Shown piece by piece: positions 8,988 to 18,322 of a stretch of DNA of 64,000 nt; position 1 is the stretch's first letter, and each line of letters opens with the position of its first letter. The notes under the pieces are model-generated. The model had not been told where the DNA came from. It ran no database searches and was given only the letters and a program-made list of their open reading frames with translations. This DNA comes from Bacteroidota bacterium. GTDB lineage: Bacteria > Bacteroidota > Bacteroidia > Chitinophagales > Chitinophagaceae. Made by a program: the position numbers and the translations under genes. Location: assembly GCA_016712665.1 (NCBI GenBank), contig JADJQP010000007.1, positions 77,681 through 141,680 on the forward strand, read 5' to 3'.

Positions 8988-9846
8988 ATGAAAGGAATCA
9001 TTTTAGCAGGAGGCTCTGGCACCAGACTTTATCCAATCACCAAAGCAATTTCAAAACAATTGATGCCGATTTACGACAAGCCGATGATATATTATCCGCT
9101 TTCGGTACTGATGATGGCAGGTATCAACGATGTTTTGATTATTACCACTCCCGAAGACAATGCTCAGTTTCAACGATTGCTTCAAGATGGAAGTGATATT
9201 GGCTGTAGTATCAGTTATGCAGTGCAGGAAGTACCCAATGGATTAGCACAAGCATTTGTAATAGGAGAGCAATTTATTGGAAAAGATAAAGTAGCGCTGG
9301 TATTAGGAGATAATATTTTTTATGGATATGGTCTTGGACGGCAATTGCAAACACTGAATAATGTAGAAGGCGGTTATGTATTTGCTTACCCGTATCAGAC
9401 CCTGAGCGGTATGGAGTAGTGTCTTTTGACGAAAATGCAAAGGCCATTTCCATTGAAGAAAAACCCATTCATCCCAAATCGCATTATGCTGTGCCTGGAT
9501 TGTATTTTTATGATAATAGTGTGGTAGAAATTGCTAAAACTTACTTCCTTCTGAAAGGGGTGAATATGAAATTACAGACGTCAATAAAATATACCTTCAA
9601 CAAAACAGGCTGCATGTTTCGGTACTTGACCGAACGACTGCCTGGCTTGATACCGGTACGTTTGATAGTTTGCATGATGCCAGTGAGTATGTGCGTGTAA
9701 TTGAAAAAAGGCAAGGTACCAAAATTGGATGTATAGAAGAGGTTGCTTATAGAATGGGCTTTATTTCAAAAGAAAAATTAGAGGAGCTTGCACATAGTTT
9801 AAAGAAGAGTGGGTATGGTGAATATTTATTAAGTATTCTGGATTAA
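8988..9846 (+). CDS. rfbA: Glucose-1-phosphate thymidylyltransferase, two frameshifts
   Basis: The enzyme joins dTTP and glucose-1-phosphate to make dTDP-glucose. GGSGTRLYPIT near the start is the nucleotidyl-transferase signature, followed by KQLMPIYDKPMIYYPL. The frame breaks twice. Adding one G at about 9398 restores DPERYGVVSFD, and adding one A in the A-run 9536-9539 restores AKNLLPSERGEYEITDVN. The joined frame runs to TAA 9844-9846 and gives 286 residues, the normal RfbA length, ending GYGEYLLSILD. All conserved C-terminal elements (TAWLDTGT, KIGCIEEVAY) are present, so the breaks look like sequencing slips. Confidence 0.88.
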
Positions 9847-9879
9847 GAGCTAATTAAGTGCCTACAAAAGTTTTAAACA

Positions 9880-10467
9880 ATGAGATTACTTGGATTGTAT
9901 TTTGTTGTAGTCGTAATCATTTCTTGTTCTAGCAATCAAGGAACCCTTGAAGACTATGCTAATTTTCCAGTAAAATTTGCCAAGCAGAAAATTATCTATC
10001 CCAATAATGACTTTACAGTATGTATTCCAAAGAATTGGAATTGGAAAGTTGAGGATTATACTAATGACCATATTATTTTGGGGATAGGTGCCGGATCAGA
10101 ACCTGATAAGGACGGGTTTATAGATTTCATCACCATTCAAAAGGTTAAATGCTTTGGAGGAAAAAATGATTTAAAGTCTGAGTACGATTACTTGCTGAAT
10201 CTAACCAAACAACAATCGAATGGTATGAAAATTGTTGAAACCGGAGAAACGGATATGCTACATCAGACGGCCTATTTTTTTCATTCAAAATCTGAAACCA
10301 ATACATACGGAGAATCGGAAATGATATGTTTTGTTTTGGAGGGAGACCTTGAAGGAACTTTTTATTATTTAAATGCAGGAGCTTCACAAACGAAGAATTT
10401 TAAAAGGAATATGGCCATACTTCTGCATTCGCTGAAGACCTTTGAAATACATAAAACGAAATCCTAA
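9880..10467 (+). CDS. Predicted lipoprotein of unknown function
   Basis: The 195-residue protein begins with a short hydrophobic stretch ending in a lipobox (VIISC, Cys at residue 16), so it is probably a lipid-anchored envelope protein. The remainder contains a segment like those of PsbP/DUF1795-type proteins: a substrate-like start (FTVCIPKNWNWKVE), a middle with FIDFITIQK, and a late helix. This fold assignment is weak. It follows rfbA by 33 bases but has no obvious sugar-nucleotide role. Codon use resembles that of its neighbours. Confidence 0.6.
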   Translation: MRLLGLYFVVVVIISCSSNQGTLEDYANFPVKFAKQKIIYPNNDFTVCIPKNWNWKVEDYTNDHIILGIGAGSEPDKDGFIDFITIQKVKCFGGKNDLKSEYDYLLNLTKQQSNGMKIVETGETDMLHQTAYFFHSKSETNTYGESEMICFVLEGDLEGTFYYLNAGASQTKNFKRNMAILLHSLKTFEIHKTKS

Positions 10468-10831
10468 AGGATTCAGAGCGGTATTTGGACAAAAAAGGGG
10501 GAGCTAGGCATAAAGGGTGCCTTGGGCTTGCTATCTAGTGCAGGAATTGTCAATAGTATGATGCCGATTTCATATCAGTAATAGCCCAATACTGCTTGCA
10601 CTAAACTGCAATTGTCTTGTTATTTATCGGTTCACAACTCAAATAGTAATATGACTATTTATTATTGTTGGAATTGCTGTAAAAGTTGACAAGCGCCGAT
10701 TTTCAAGGAAGCAATTGCCGGGATTAAAACCCCAAAATAGTTTTCCAGAATGGATATTGTTTCAGAATTCACTTTACTCTTTGAGCTTTATTTTCAAATT
10801 GCCTATATTCGCCCCATAAAATACAGCGTTT
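10468..10831. other. Intergenic region without a recognisable gene
   Basis: All frames are closed by stops. I see no tRNA-like fold, repeat or terminator. A TATATTCG sequence (10803-10810) shortly before the next start codon may be a degenerate -7 box. Confidence 0.5.
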
Positions 10832-11410
10832 ATGGAAACGAATTATTATGCACATCCCACAGCAGTAGTTGACGAAGGATGTACTATTGGCAATGGTGTA
10901 AAAATTTGGCACTTTAGTCACATCATGCCTCAATGCATTATTGGCGACCATTGCAATATTGGTCAAAACGTTGTCATTTCACCTGAAGTAGTGTTGGGCA
11001 AAAATGTAAAAATTCAGAATAATGTTTCCATCTATACCGGCGTTACCTGTGGTGATGATGTGTTTTTAGGACCCTCCTGTGTTTTTACCAATGTGACCAA
11101 CCCACGAAGTGGTGTGAACAGACGCGGTCAATACGATAAAACACATGTTGGCACCGGAGCATCCATTGGTGCGAATGCTACAATTGTTTGTGGTCACGAT
11201 ATCGGACAATTTGCCTTTGTTGGCGCTGGTGCTGTGGTAACAAAGAATGTTCCGGATTATGCGCTTATTGTTGGAAACCCTGCAAAACAAATTGGGTGGA
11301 TGAGTGAATATGGACACCGATTACATTTTGACGAAGGGGGTAAGGCTATCTGTGAAGAAAGCGGACAATGCTATGAGTTTAGCAATGGCGTTGTGAAAAG
11401 AATTTCTTAA
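10832..11410 (+). CDS. WbpD/WlbB-like sugar N-acetyltransferase (left-handed beta helix)
   Basis: The 192-residue protein consists of hexapeptide repeats (for example IGNGVKIWHFSHI, IGDHCNIGQNVVI, LGKNVKIQNNVSIYTGV), which fold as a left-handed beta helix. FTNVTNPRSGVNRRGQY and VGNPAKQIGWMSEYG closely resemble WbpD/WlbB, which acetylate the 3-amino group of UDP-linked amino-uronic sugars with acetyl-CoA. FdtC/QdtC, which act on dTDP-3-amino sugars, are close relatives, and rfbB/rfbA upstream make that alternative realistic. The catalytic-type Asn and His positions are kept. A surface-glycan role is likely. Confidence 0.88.
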   Translation: METNYYAHPTAVVDEGCTIGNGVKIWHFSHIMPQCIIGDHCNIGQNVVISPEVVLGKNVKIQNNVSIYTGVTCGDDVFLGPSCVFTNVTNPRSGVNRRGQYDKTHVGTGASIGANATIVCGHDIGQFAFVGAGAVVTKNVPDYALIVGNPAKQIGWMSEYGHRLHFDEGGKAICEESGQCYEFSNGVVKRIS

Positions 11411-11438
11411 TTCATTACGGGGCACCCTTTGAATTTAT

Positions 11439-12467
11439 TTAAATAAAAAGCAATTGGTCTTCTAAAAAAATATCTTTTTTTCTGGGATAATTGTCTACTA
11501 AAAACTGAAGCGTTTCTTGAATATTATTTGCTTCGATGGAAATATCCGCCGTTGGTTTTTGATACCATTCAGAAATATGATCTGAAAAATGCTCATCAAT
11601 TGCATCTAAAATGCAAACCCCTAATTTGGCCAATGCCGCGGCATTACACTGCTGCTCATAGTGATTTTTTATGGGAATGCTCATCAGTTTTTTTCGAAGA
11701 AATAGGGCTTCGGCCGGTGTTTCAAATCCGCCACCAGTTATGAGACCGTGACAGGAGGAAAGGCTTTCGTTGAATAATTTTTGATAAATGGGAAAGTAGG
11801 TAATGTTCTTTTCTTTGTAGATATCTTTAACGGAAGAAAGATACCAATGAAATTCAATATCCGGAAGTTTTTCAAAGGTCTCTTGCAGGCACACTTTTTG
11901 AAAGGCAGGCAAATAAACCGTTATATGTTTTTGATCTACATTTTTGGCGCATCTAATTTCTTTTTTAATAATTGGGGGGAAAATAAAGTCGTCGTAAGCT
12001 CTAAAGTGTAGTCCCATATATTTTGATGATTTTGAATAATTTTTTAGAATCAATTCCCCTACATGATTTCTTTTTGCCGGTCTAGGTGTGTTTCCGCTTT
12101 TGAAACTGGCCTGATGTCCCAGTTGAACTGAATGTATTTTTTGTATGGAACAGGCCAAGGAGGTAATGCACTCAAAGTCGTTTATGATGATGTCGTAATT
12201 TTTTAAGGGTAAATCCATTGCTTCTTTAAAAATGGATAGCGGTTTAATTTTCTTAAGGGTATCCATATGATCAATGCCGCCACATTTACTATAATATAAA
12301 CTAACACCCTTGCTTCGATATTTAACCGGAAAAGGAAAATCGATGGTAGAATTATTGCCACTTACAAAGTAGTCAACCTCTCCTAAATTAGTTAGGTAGG
12401 GGTGCAACTCTGCTGCTCTGCTTAAGTGACCATTTCCGGTGGCCTGGATGGCATAGAATATTTTCAT
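11439..12467 (-). CDS. Glycosyltransferase of GT-B fold (Glyco_trans_1_3-like)
   Basis: The 342-residue protein starts MKIFYAIQATGNGHLSRA, where the Gly-x-Gly-His-xx-Arg pattern is the acceptor-side loop of MurG-like GT-B enzymes. Near residue 250, GGGFETPAEAL is the donor-side motif that holds the nucleotide. Bacteroidota often pair this family with an LpxH-like phosphoesterase, as here: that gene is 16 bases upstream in the same direction. The donor and acceptor are unknown; a glycolipid product is plausible. Confidence 0.8.
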   Translation of the reverse strand: MKIFYAIQATGNGHLSRAAELHPYLTNLGEVDYFVSGNNSTIDFPFPVKYRSKGVSLYYSKCGGIDHMDTLKKIKPLSIFKEAMDLPLKNYDIIINDFECITSLACSIQKIHSVQLGHQASFKSGNTPRPAKRNHVGELILKNYSKSSKYMGLHFRAYDDFIFPPIIKKEIRCAKNVDQKHITVYLPAFQKVCLQETFEKLPDIEFHWYLSSVKDIYKEKNITYFPIYQKLFNESLSSCHGLITGGGFETPAEALFLRKKLMSIPIKNHYEQQCNAAALAKLGVCILDAIDEHFSDHISEWYQKPTADISIEANNIQETLQFLVDNYPRKKDIFLEDQLLFI

Positions 12468-12483
12468 ACGGTATTTTTTTCGA

Positions 12484-13308
12484 TTAAAAGGCCAATATTT
12501 TGTTTAGTAAACTATATGACGTGTCTAGTTCAATCTCAATTTCCTCAGAAATAATTTCTTGGTTGTTGGAGTGCTTGTAAATTTTCCAGGTATCCATATT
12601 ATTTTCCAAAGCGGTTAAATTTTCAACCCAGTCTCCGCTGTTTAAGTAATGAACTTCTCCTTTTTCATTGGTGATGATGCGATTTTGTTGTTTATGAATA
12701 TGTCCACATATTACATAATCAAATCCCTGCGTTATGGCTAAATCAGCTGCTGTTGTTTCGAAATTGTTGATCCAGGAAACCGCTTTTTTTACACTGTCTT
12801 TTATTTTTTTAGAGAAACTCATCTTCTCTTTTCCGGCTTTTTCCAATAGCCAATTAATGGCTCGGTTTAGAAGAATTAGCAAATCATAGCCTTTACCCCC
12901 TAGCTTTGCGATGATTTTGGCAGATCCATTGGTGGTGGTGTCAAAAATATCTCCATGAAATATCCAGGCCCTTTTGTTTCCTAATTCCAAAATATACTTA
13001 TCTACTAATTTAATATTTCCAAATTCTAAATCAGTATATTTTCGCAGCAAGTCATCATGGTTCCCGGTAATGTAAATAACCTCTACACCATTGTTAGCCA
13101 TTTTGAGAATCCTTCTTATAACATTCATGTGAGCTTTAGGGAAATAGCGTTTGCTAAAATTCCATATATCAATAATGTCACCATTTAGAATCAGTTTTTT
13201 GGGTTGTATTGTCTTTAAATAGGACAAGAGTTCCTCGGCGTGGCAGCCATATGTACCTAAATGGACATCGCTGATTATCACAACATCGAGTGCTCGTTTT
13301 TGATTCAT
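12484..13308 (-). CDS. LpxH-like metallophosphoesterase
   Basis: The 274-residue protein has the full calcineurin-like metal-site series: SDVHLG (Asp14, His16), NGDIIDIW (Asp44), GNHD (Asn83, His84), HGD (His118) and GHIH (His203, His205). LpxH-type enzymes hydrolyse UDP-2,3-diacylglucosamine in lipid A synthesis, but several close groups act on other pyrophosphates. The protein is longer than classic LpxH and carries a basic amphipathic insert (about residues 150-175), as is usual for this subgroup. It is the first gene of a two-gene unit with the downstream glycosyltransferase, so glycolipid metabolism is likely. Confidence 0.85.
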   Translation of the reverse strand: MNQKRALDVVIISDVHLGTYGCHAEELLSYLKTIQPKKLILNGDIIDIWNFSKRYFPKAHMNVIRRILKMANNGVEVIYITGNHDDLLRKYTDLEFGNIKLVDKYILELGNKRAWIFHGDIFDTTTNGSAKIIAKLGGKGYDLLILLNRAINWLLEKAGKEKMSFSKKIKDSVKKAVSWINNFETTAADLAITQGFDYVICGHIHKQQNRIITNEKGEVHYLNSGDWVENLTALENNMDTWKIYKHSNNQEIISEEIEIELDTSYSLLNKILAF

Positions 13309-13540
13309 CTTGATACTGCAAAGATGGGAAGGGTATGTGACGTCAATCTAATCACACCATTATCTAATTGTAACGGACTGTTATCAAGTTGTGTCGTAAC
13401 TATACATAGATAAGGGGGTGCTTTTGATTTAATACACTTAGTCTGTATCAAGCCAGTGGTTTCCTATTTTTTTTGCCAATCAAATAGAGTACCATAAAGG
13501 GCCTAAATTGTAGACTAGAAAAAGTATCGTTTTTTATTCC

Positions 13541-14302
13541 TTATAACTTCTTTTCAGTCACTAGATAATAGGCCAATTTTATCATTTCGATTTGTTTTGC
13601 TAAATGGCCATCTTGTGCTTCAATATTTATATACGGAATTTTATTTTTATGGCAATAGATGGATAGGGAGCCGTCATCATCGGCCTCTATATTCTGTAAG
13701 GCAACATTCTGGTCTAGGTTTTTGAAAAAATCATAATCGAGGGAGTCAATAACAATAAAAAAGTCGTCAATATCCTCATTGCTTGAAATAAATACTTTTG
13801 AAGCAAGCCGGGGGTTTTTGTAGTTTAATATGGAATAATTTGCTTCTGAATTATTATGAATAGCGATTGTGTAAGCTCTTTTTGAGGAGTCGACAAAATA
13901 GGCCAATAAACTATCTGCAAATTGTTTGATTTTAATAGGAAGCTCTTTTGGGTACTTTAAATAATTACTGTTTAAGGTATTGGCAATTCCCTTTTCTGTA
14001 AAAATTTTATTGGGATCAATAGAAAAAACCTTAGATCCAATTTGATACTTCAAATACCGATCATTGTTCTGATGCAGCTCCATTAAGTTGATATTTAGTT
14101 CGCTTGTCCAGCTGTGAAATGCTTTTACGGCCGTGTTTTCGTCGTCGTGAAGGGCGATGAAATTCAAAGCCCCTGGTTTCGTTATCGTCTGTATGAGAAT
14201 ACATGTTTGTTGTCCAAGCGAAAAGGTGATGCGGTTTTCGGTATCAAACGAAATCAACCCCAAACACATGGCTACAAGAATGGCGAATGGGGTACCTTTC
14301 AT
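13541..14302 (-). CDS. Secreted M14-like zinc carboxypeptidase/amidase, tentative
   Basis: The 253-residue protein has an N-terminal signal peptide (hydrophobic residues 5-18). The following order fits the M14/succinylglutamate-desuccinylase site: FIALHDDE (His52-xx-Glu55), SIDPNKIFT (96-98, like the Asp-x-Asn-Arg loop but with Lys99 in place of Arg), AIHNN (His149) and NIEAQ (Glu228). This assignment comes from motif order and spacing, not from a clear family match. It could cleave peptides or a peptidoglycan fragment in the periplasm. It lies 11 bases downstream of the APC permease gene on the same strand, so import of a released amino acid is a possible link. Confidence 0.55.
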   Translation of the reverse strand: MKGTPFAILVAMCLGLISFDTENRITFSLGQQTCILIQTITKPGALNFIALHDDENTAVKAFHSWTSELNINLMELHQNNDRYLKYQIGSKVFSIDPNKIFTEKGIANTLNSNYLKYPKELPIKIKQFADSLLAYFVDSSKRAYTIAIHNNSEANYSILNYKNPRLASKVFISSNEDIDDFFIVIDSLDYDFFKNLDQNVALQNIEADDDGSLSIYCHKNKIPYINIEAQDGHLAKQIEMIKLAYYLVTEKKL

Positions 14303-14313
14303 GCGTTTAGTAA

Positions 14314-15626
14314 TTATTTATGAGATTTTCGGAAGAGGTAATACATCAGCAAGCCCACCGCAAAACCAACAATCCAATTAGCGGTGCATTGATATCATTA
14401 TTAATGACACTGATCATGACACCGAGATAACTGATTATGAAAAAAGATTGGAATATAGGGATAGCCTTTTATTTTGTAAGGCTTTTCACTGAGCAGTGAA
14501 ATGTTCTTTCTTCGTAAATAGAAAATGGAGCTCACCAATGCGATAAAGCTTATGGAGTCGAAGAACATGATGACATTTACTATTTTATCAAATTCAGTAG
14601 AAAGAAATAGTGTTAGGATAATCAGGCCTGTAAAAAGTAGAAGGGATGCTCGGGGGACCTGCGTTTTTTCGTGCATTTTTGCAAAGGAGCTGGGCATTAG
14701 TTTTTCTTGAGCCATGGCATAATACACACGCGGGTTGCTAAGCATACAAACGTTCACATAGCCCATCACACAAAAAAACATCAATAGTGAAAAGGCAATG
14801 CCGGCTTTTTGTCCAAGCATTTGTTGAATAATTAACGCGCCTGGGGTTTTGGTGGCGGCAAGGCTTGAAAATCCTAGTGATCGGATGTAGGAGATATTGA
14901 TTGTGATATATAAAATAAGGATGATAAGAAATCCGCCAATGATTGCCTTTGGAATATTTTTATTTCCATCTTTGATATCAGCTCCAAAGTTTACGGTTTG
15001 CTGATAACCGCCGTAGGTAAAAAGACGGATTTAAAGCACATCGAAAAGGCGAGGAGTGAAAAGGACTTAAAGCTAGTATGAGAATCAAGAATGGGATGAG
15101 TGTCATTAATAAAAAATGGGGAGATGATTACCAAGAGAATCATGGCAATTTTTAACAGCATCAAAATGTTTTGCATGGTAGCGCTCATTCTAAGTCCCAA
15201 CCAGTTGACACTGAAAAGTATGAGAATAATGACAATGCAGAATAATTTTTTGTAGATATCGGACATTTCTGAAGTATTTTTAATAAAAACTGCAAAAAGA
15301 TATTCGCTACCTGCCAATGCAACTGCTGCCGTGCTTGCCGCATTGGAAATGAGGGTGGCCCAATTTATGGAAAAAGCAGTGGCGGGATTGAAGGTGATGG
15401 CCATAATATTATAAAATCCGCCATGGCAAGGATATCGGCTACCAATTTCGGCGAACGTGAGTGCCCCAAAAAGGCTCACCATACCTGCAAAAATCCATGC
15501 TGCAAAGAAGATGAGTTGATTTCCTGCATCATTAGCTACTGAGGCCGGAGTGCGAAAAATGCCCATCCCAATTACCAGACTAATTACAATCATGGTGAGG
15601 TCAAATCTTGTGAGTGTTTGTTTCAT
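14314..15626 (-). CDS. APC-family amino acid permease, three frameshifts
   Basis: The N-terminal part (LTRFDLTMIVISLVIGMGIFRTPA) is the first helix pair of the amino acid-polyamine-organocation family, and SRYPCHGGFYNI matches its conserved loop. Three indels split the gene. One T is missing in the run 15019-15023, one base is extra in the A-run 14440-14445, and one base is missing near 14370. With these corrected, the frame reads GGYQQTVNFGADIKDGNKNIPKA in the middle and ends MYYLFRKSHK at TAA 14316-14314. The product is 437 residues with about twelve helices, normal for the family. Substrate unknown. Confidence 0.8.
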
Positions 15627-15956
15627 ACTATAAAGAATGAAACAAAATACAGTATTTTAGACAAAAAGGGTAAAGAATGGACAGCTTATTATGCACCTTA
15701 GGTTTCGTCCACCTGTAATTGAAATGGAGGTTTGCTTTTTCGATGGTGCCTCCCTTGCATTTTCGGATCCATCGTATTTTTCAATCAGGTGGTAAAGTGC
15801 TAGGTCGCTTCCGTAACTCCAAATAGATAAGTCACTATTTGATTAGGTCGTCTAAACCTTTACTTGATGGTAATATGCTATGAATACACTATGTCGGATT
15901 CATCTTCTATAGGAACCGTCTATGGAATTTCTAGTTTCATTTGTACTCAATTACCC
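15627..15956. other. Intergenic region upstream of yidC, no gene seen
   Basis: Divergent spacer between the permease and yidC. All frames have frequent stops, and I see no RNA-like fold. The yidC promoter box lies at its right end. Confidence 0.5.
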
Positions 15957-15964
15957 TATATTTG
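15957..15964 (+). promoter_or_regulatory. Promoter -7 box (TATATTTG) for yidC
   Basis: An exact TAnnTTTG match 33 bases before the yidC ATG, with a TTTG at 15940-15943 upstream. Confidence 0.6.
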
Positions 15965-15996
15965 CAGCTTCAAATTAATTACACAATTACTTTTTA

Positions 15997-17769
15997 ATGG
16001 ATAAAAATACGGTTATTGGATTTGGATTGTTGATGTTGATGTTGATTGGCTACATTTTTTACAATCAAAATGGTCAAACCCAACTTCAAAAGCAACATAT
16101 TGCGGATTCTATCGCAAAGGCGAAGCTTGCCCCCATCCCCACAAATTCATCAAAAGACACTACGCTTATTGCCGGGAAAAGTGCACTCGATACAAATGCC
16201 GTGGCCGTTGAGACGCCTGAAGTGCTTTCTACTATTGAAAATGATGATATTATTATCACCTTCACCAATAAAGGGGGGTATGCTACCAAGGCTGAATTAA
16301 AGAAATTCAAGACGTATGATCACAAACCTTTGATATTATTTGAGGGAGATAATAATGTAGTAGATTACGGTTTTAAATCGGCCTTTGGTGGTATTGTTCA
16401 CAGCAAAACCCAGTCCTTTAAGGGAGAACTTTCTGGTGATAAGAAGGCGATTTCCTTTGTCTCCAATGATATGGTGCTTACGTATAAATTGGAACCAAGC
16501 GGTTATATGCTAAGCGTACAAGCCAAATTGTCGGGATGTGATCGTTCGCAAAATATTTCGATGCAGTGGAAATCACAGTCCTTGCTTACAGAGAAGGATA
16601 TAGAGAGCCAAAAACTGTATACCCAAATTTGTTATAATCTGGAGAAAGAAGGTTATGACTATTTTACCATCAAGGAAAAGAAAACACATGATTTGCAGGA
16701 AGCGGTGAAATGGCTCAGTTTCAAACAACACTACTTTAATACCACTTTGATAACAGACAGTCCAATGATTCTTTCAGCAAAGGTGCATGTGGCACCATCT
16801 GAAGGGGATACGGCCTTGCATCTTCTTTCAAACTTTGATGCAAACATGGTTGTAGCACCAAGAGATGTGATCAGCTACAAAATGTTTTTAGGTCCTAACG
16901 ACTATAAATTATTGAAGAGTTATGGTAAAGATTTGGAAGAAATTATTCCATTGAGCTATGGCATTTTTGGCTTCGTAAAGTATATCAATATTTGGCTCAT
17001 TCTACCCATTTTTAATTTTTTAGCCAAAATTGTATCCAGCTATGGTATGGTGATTTTGTTTTTAACTATCATTATTCGGCTTTTGATGTCACCATTTACC
17101 TATAAGAGCTATGTATCGAGTGCAAAAATGAAAGCCTTGAAACCAGAATTGGATGAGCTGCGCGAAAAATTAGGTGATGACAAACAAGCGTTTGGGGTAG
17201 AACAAATGAAGCTTTATCGGCAGGCGGGTGTCAATCCTTTGGGAGGGTGTTTACCAGCCTTATTGCAATTGCCGGTCTTTTTCGCATTGTTATCGTTCTT
17301 CCCGCATGCGATTGAGCTTCGGCAATCGAAATTTTTATGGGCAAAAGATTTATCTACCTATGATTCTATTTTAAATTTACCCTTTAGCATTCCTTTTTAC
17401 GGCGACCATGTTAGTTTGTTCACTATTGGATTTGTGGTTACCAGTTTAATACTAGCTTTATATAGTATGAATATGACTGCAGATCAAAGTAATCCTATGA
17501 TGAAATATTTGCCTTTCATTATGCCGGTTATGTTTTTGGGTATTTTTAATAAACTTCCTGCCTCCCTTACCTTTTATTATTTTGTTTCAAATGTCATTAC
17601 CATCGCATTGCAATTTGTGATTCAGAACTATATTATAGATCCCGAAAAAATTCACGCACAAATTCAAGCCAAGAAAAAGGAACCTGCAAAGGAGAATAAA
17701 TTAATGGCACGAATGGCTGAAATGCAAAAGCAACAACAAGAGCGAAATAAGAATTTAGGAAAGAAGTAA
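15997..17769 (+). CDS. yidC: Membrane protein insertase YidC
   Basis: The 590-residue protein has an N-terminal helix (about residues 5-22), a large periplasmic beta-domain (about 60-330) and a C-terminal Oxa1-type core of five helices. The core carries VKYINIWLILPIFNFLA, MVILFLTIIIRLLMSPF and QAGVNPLGGCLPALLQLPVFFAL, all diagnostic of YidC. The tail is basic (KKKEPAKENK), as in Bacteroidota. YidC inserts proteins into the inner membrane, alone or with SecYEG. The gene stands alone with its own promoter box. Confidence 0.97.
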   Translation: MDKNTVIGFGLLMLMLIGYIFYNQNGQTQLQKQHIADSIAKAKLAPIPTNSSKDTTLIAGKSALDTNAVAVETPEVLSTIENDDIIITFTNKGGYATKAELKKFKTYDHKPLILFEGDNNVVDYGFKSAFGGIVHSKTQSFKGELSGDKKAISFVSNDMVLTYKLEPSGYMLSVQAKLSGCDRSQNISMQWKSQSLLTEKDIESQKLYTQICYNLEKEGYDYFTIKEKKTHDLQEAVKWLSFKQHYFNTTLITDSPMILSAKVHVAPSEGDTALHLLSNFDANMVVAPRDVISYKMFLGPNDYKLLKSYGKDLEEIIPLSYGIFGFVKYINIWLILPIFNFLAKIVSSYGMVILFLTIIIRLLMSPFTYKSYVSSAKMKALKPELDELREKLGDDKQAFGVEQMKLYRQAGVNPLGGCLPALLQLPVFFALLSFFPHAIELRQSKFLWAKDLSTYDSILNLPFSIPFYGDHVSLFTIGFVVTSLILALYSMNMTADQSNPMMKYLPFIMPVMFLGIFNKLPASLTFYYFVSNVITIALQFVIQNYIIDPEKIHAQIQAKKKEPAKENKLMARMAEMQKQQQERNKNLGKK

Positions 17770-18322
17770 TAGTATAGCCATAGGTAAAATAGTATCCATT
17801 AAACTAGAAAAAGGCTTTGTGATTTTTGGCTACTTCGCCTTAAAAATGCTACGAAATAATCATATATATCGCTGATGTAGAGCGATTAGCATTCTGTAAA
17901 GGCCATACTCCGATTGAAAGAAACTGAATATCCGTGACTTCATGATTTTCACTTATGTTCCCAATGCTTCGATCGGGACAGGCTATCACAGCGAAGTGGA
18001 GCACCGCATACGGTCCATTTTCAGAATGGAAAGTCGGGAAGGAACAAGTCAAGGCGTTCGAAATTAACCCAAACCTGCCTGAACGCCTCAGCGGGCAAGA
18101 AATATATGGGCTTGGCGGAAAACAAGTACCTGGCGAGGAGCTCGCACCGATTTATTTTTCTACGGTTTACTTCATTATTTTTTTAAGTCAAATTTCTAAG
18201 GCCATCGTACTTTGAATGAAAATCGTACAATTATAAAAATACAGGCTGTAACTATGCCGGTTAATTTGGTATATATTGAATGGCCTCTTTTGGAGCCTTT
18301 TTACGGATTGTCAGAAGTAGTA
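17770..18322. other. Intergenic region with a GC-rich degenerate patch
   Basis: No supportable gene in 553 bases. The patch at about 17955-18155 is clearly GC-richer than its surroundings. It includes CCTGAACGCCTCAGCGGGC (18078-18096), which looks like a degenerate intergenic repeat. Short frames exist on both strands, but they lack a start context, domains or family features. Confidence 0.45.

Noticed and set aside
14991..15626. Reading the permease fragments as separate short genes
   Set aside because: The fragments lie in order, are adjacent, and join into one normal APC permease with three one-base corrections.
17849..18215. Short frames on both strands in the GC-rich patch
   Set aside because: They have no start context, no domain and no homology I can see; their open state follows from the GC-rich composition.
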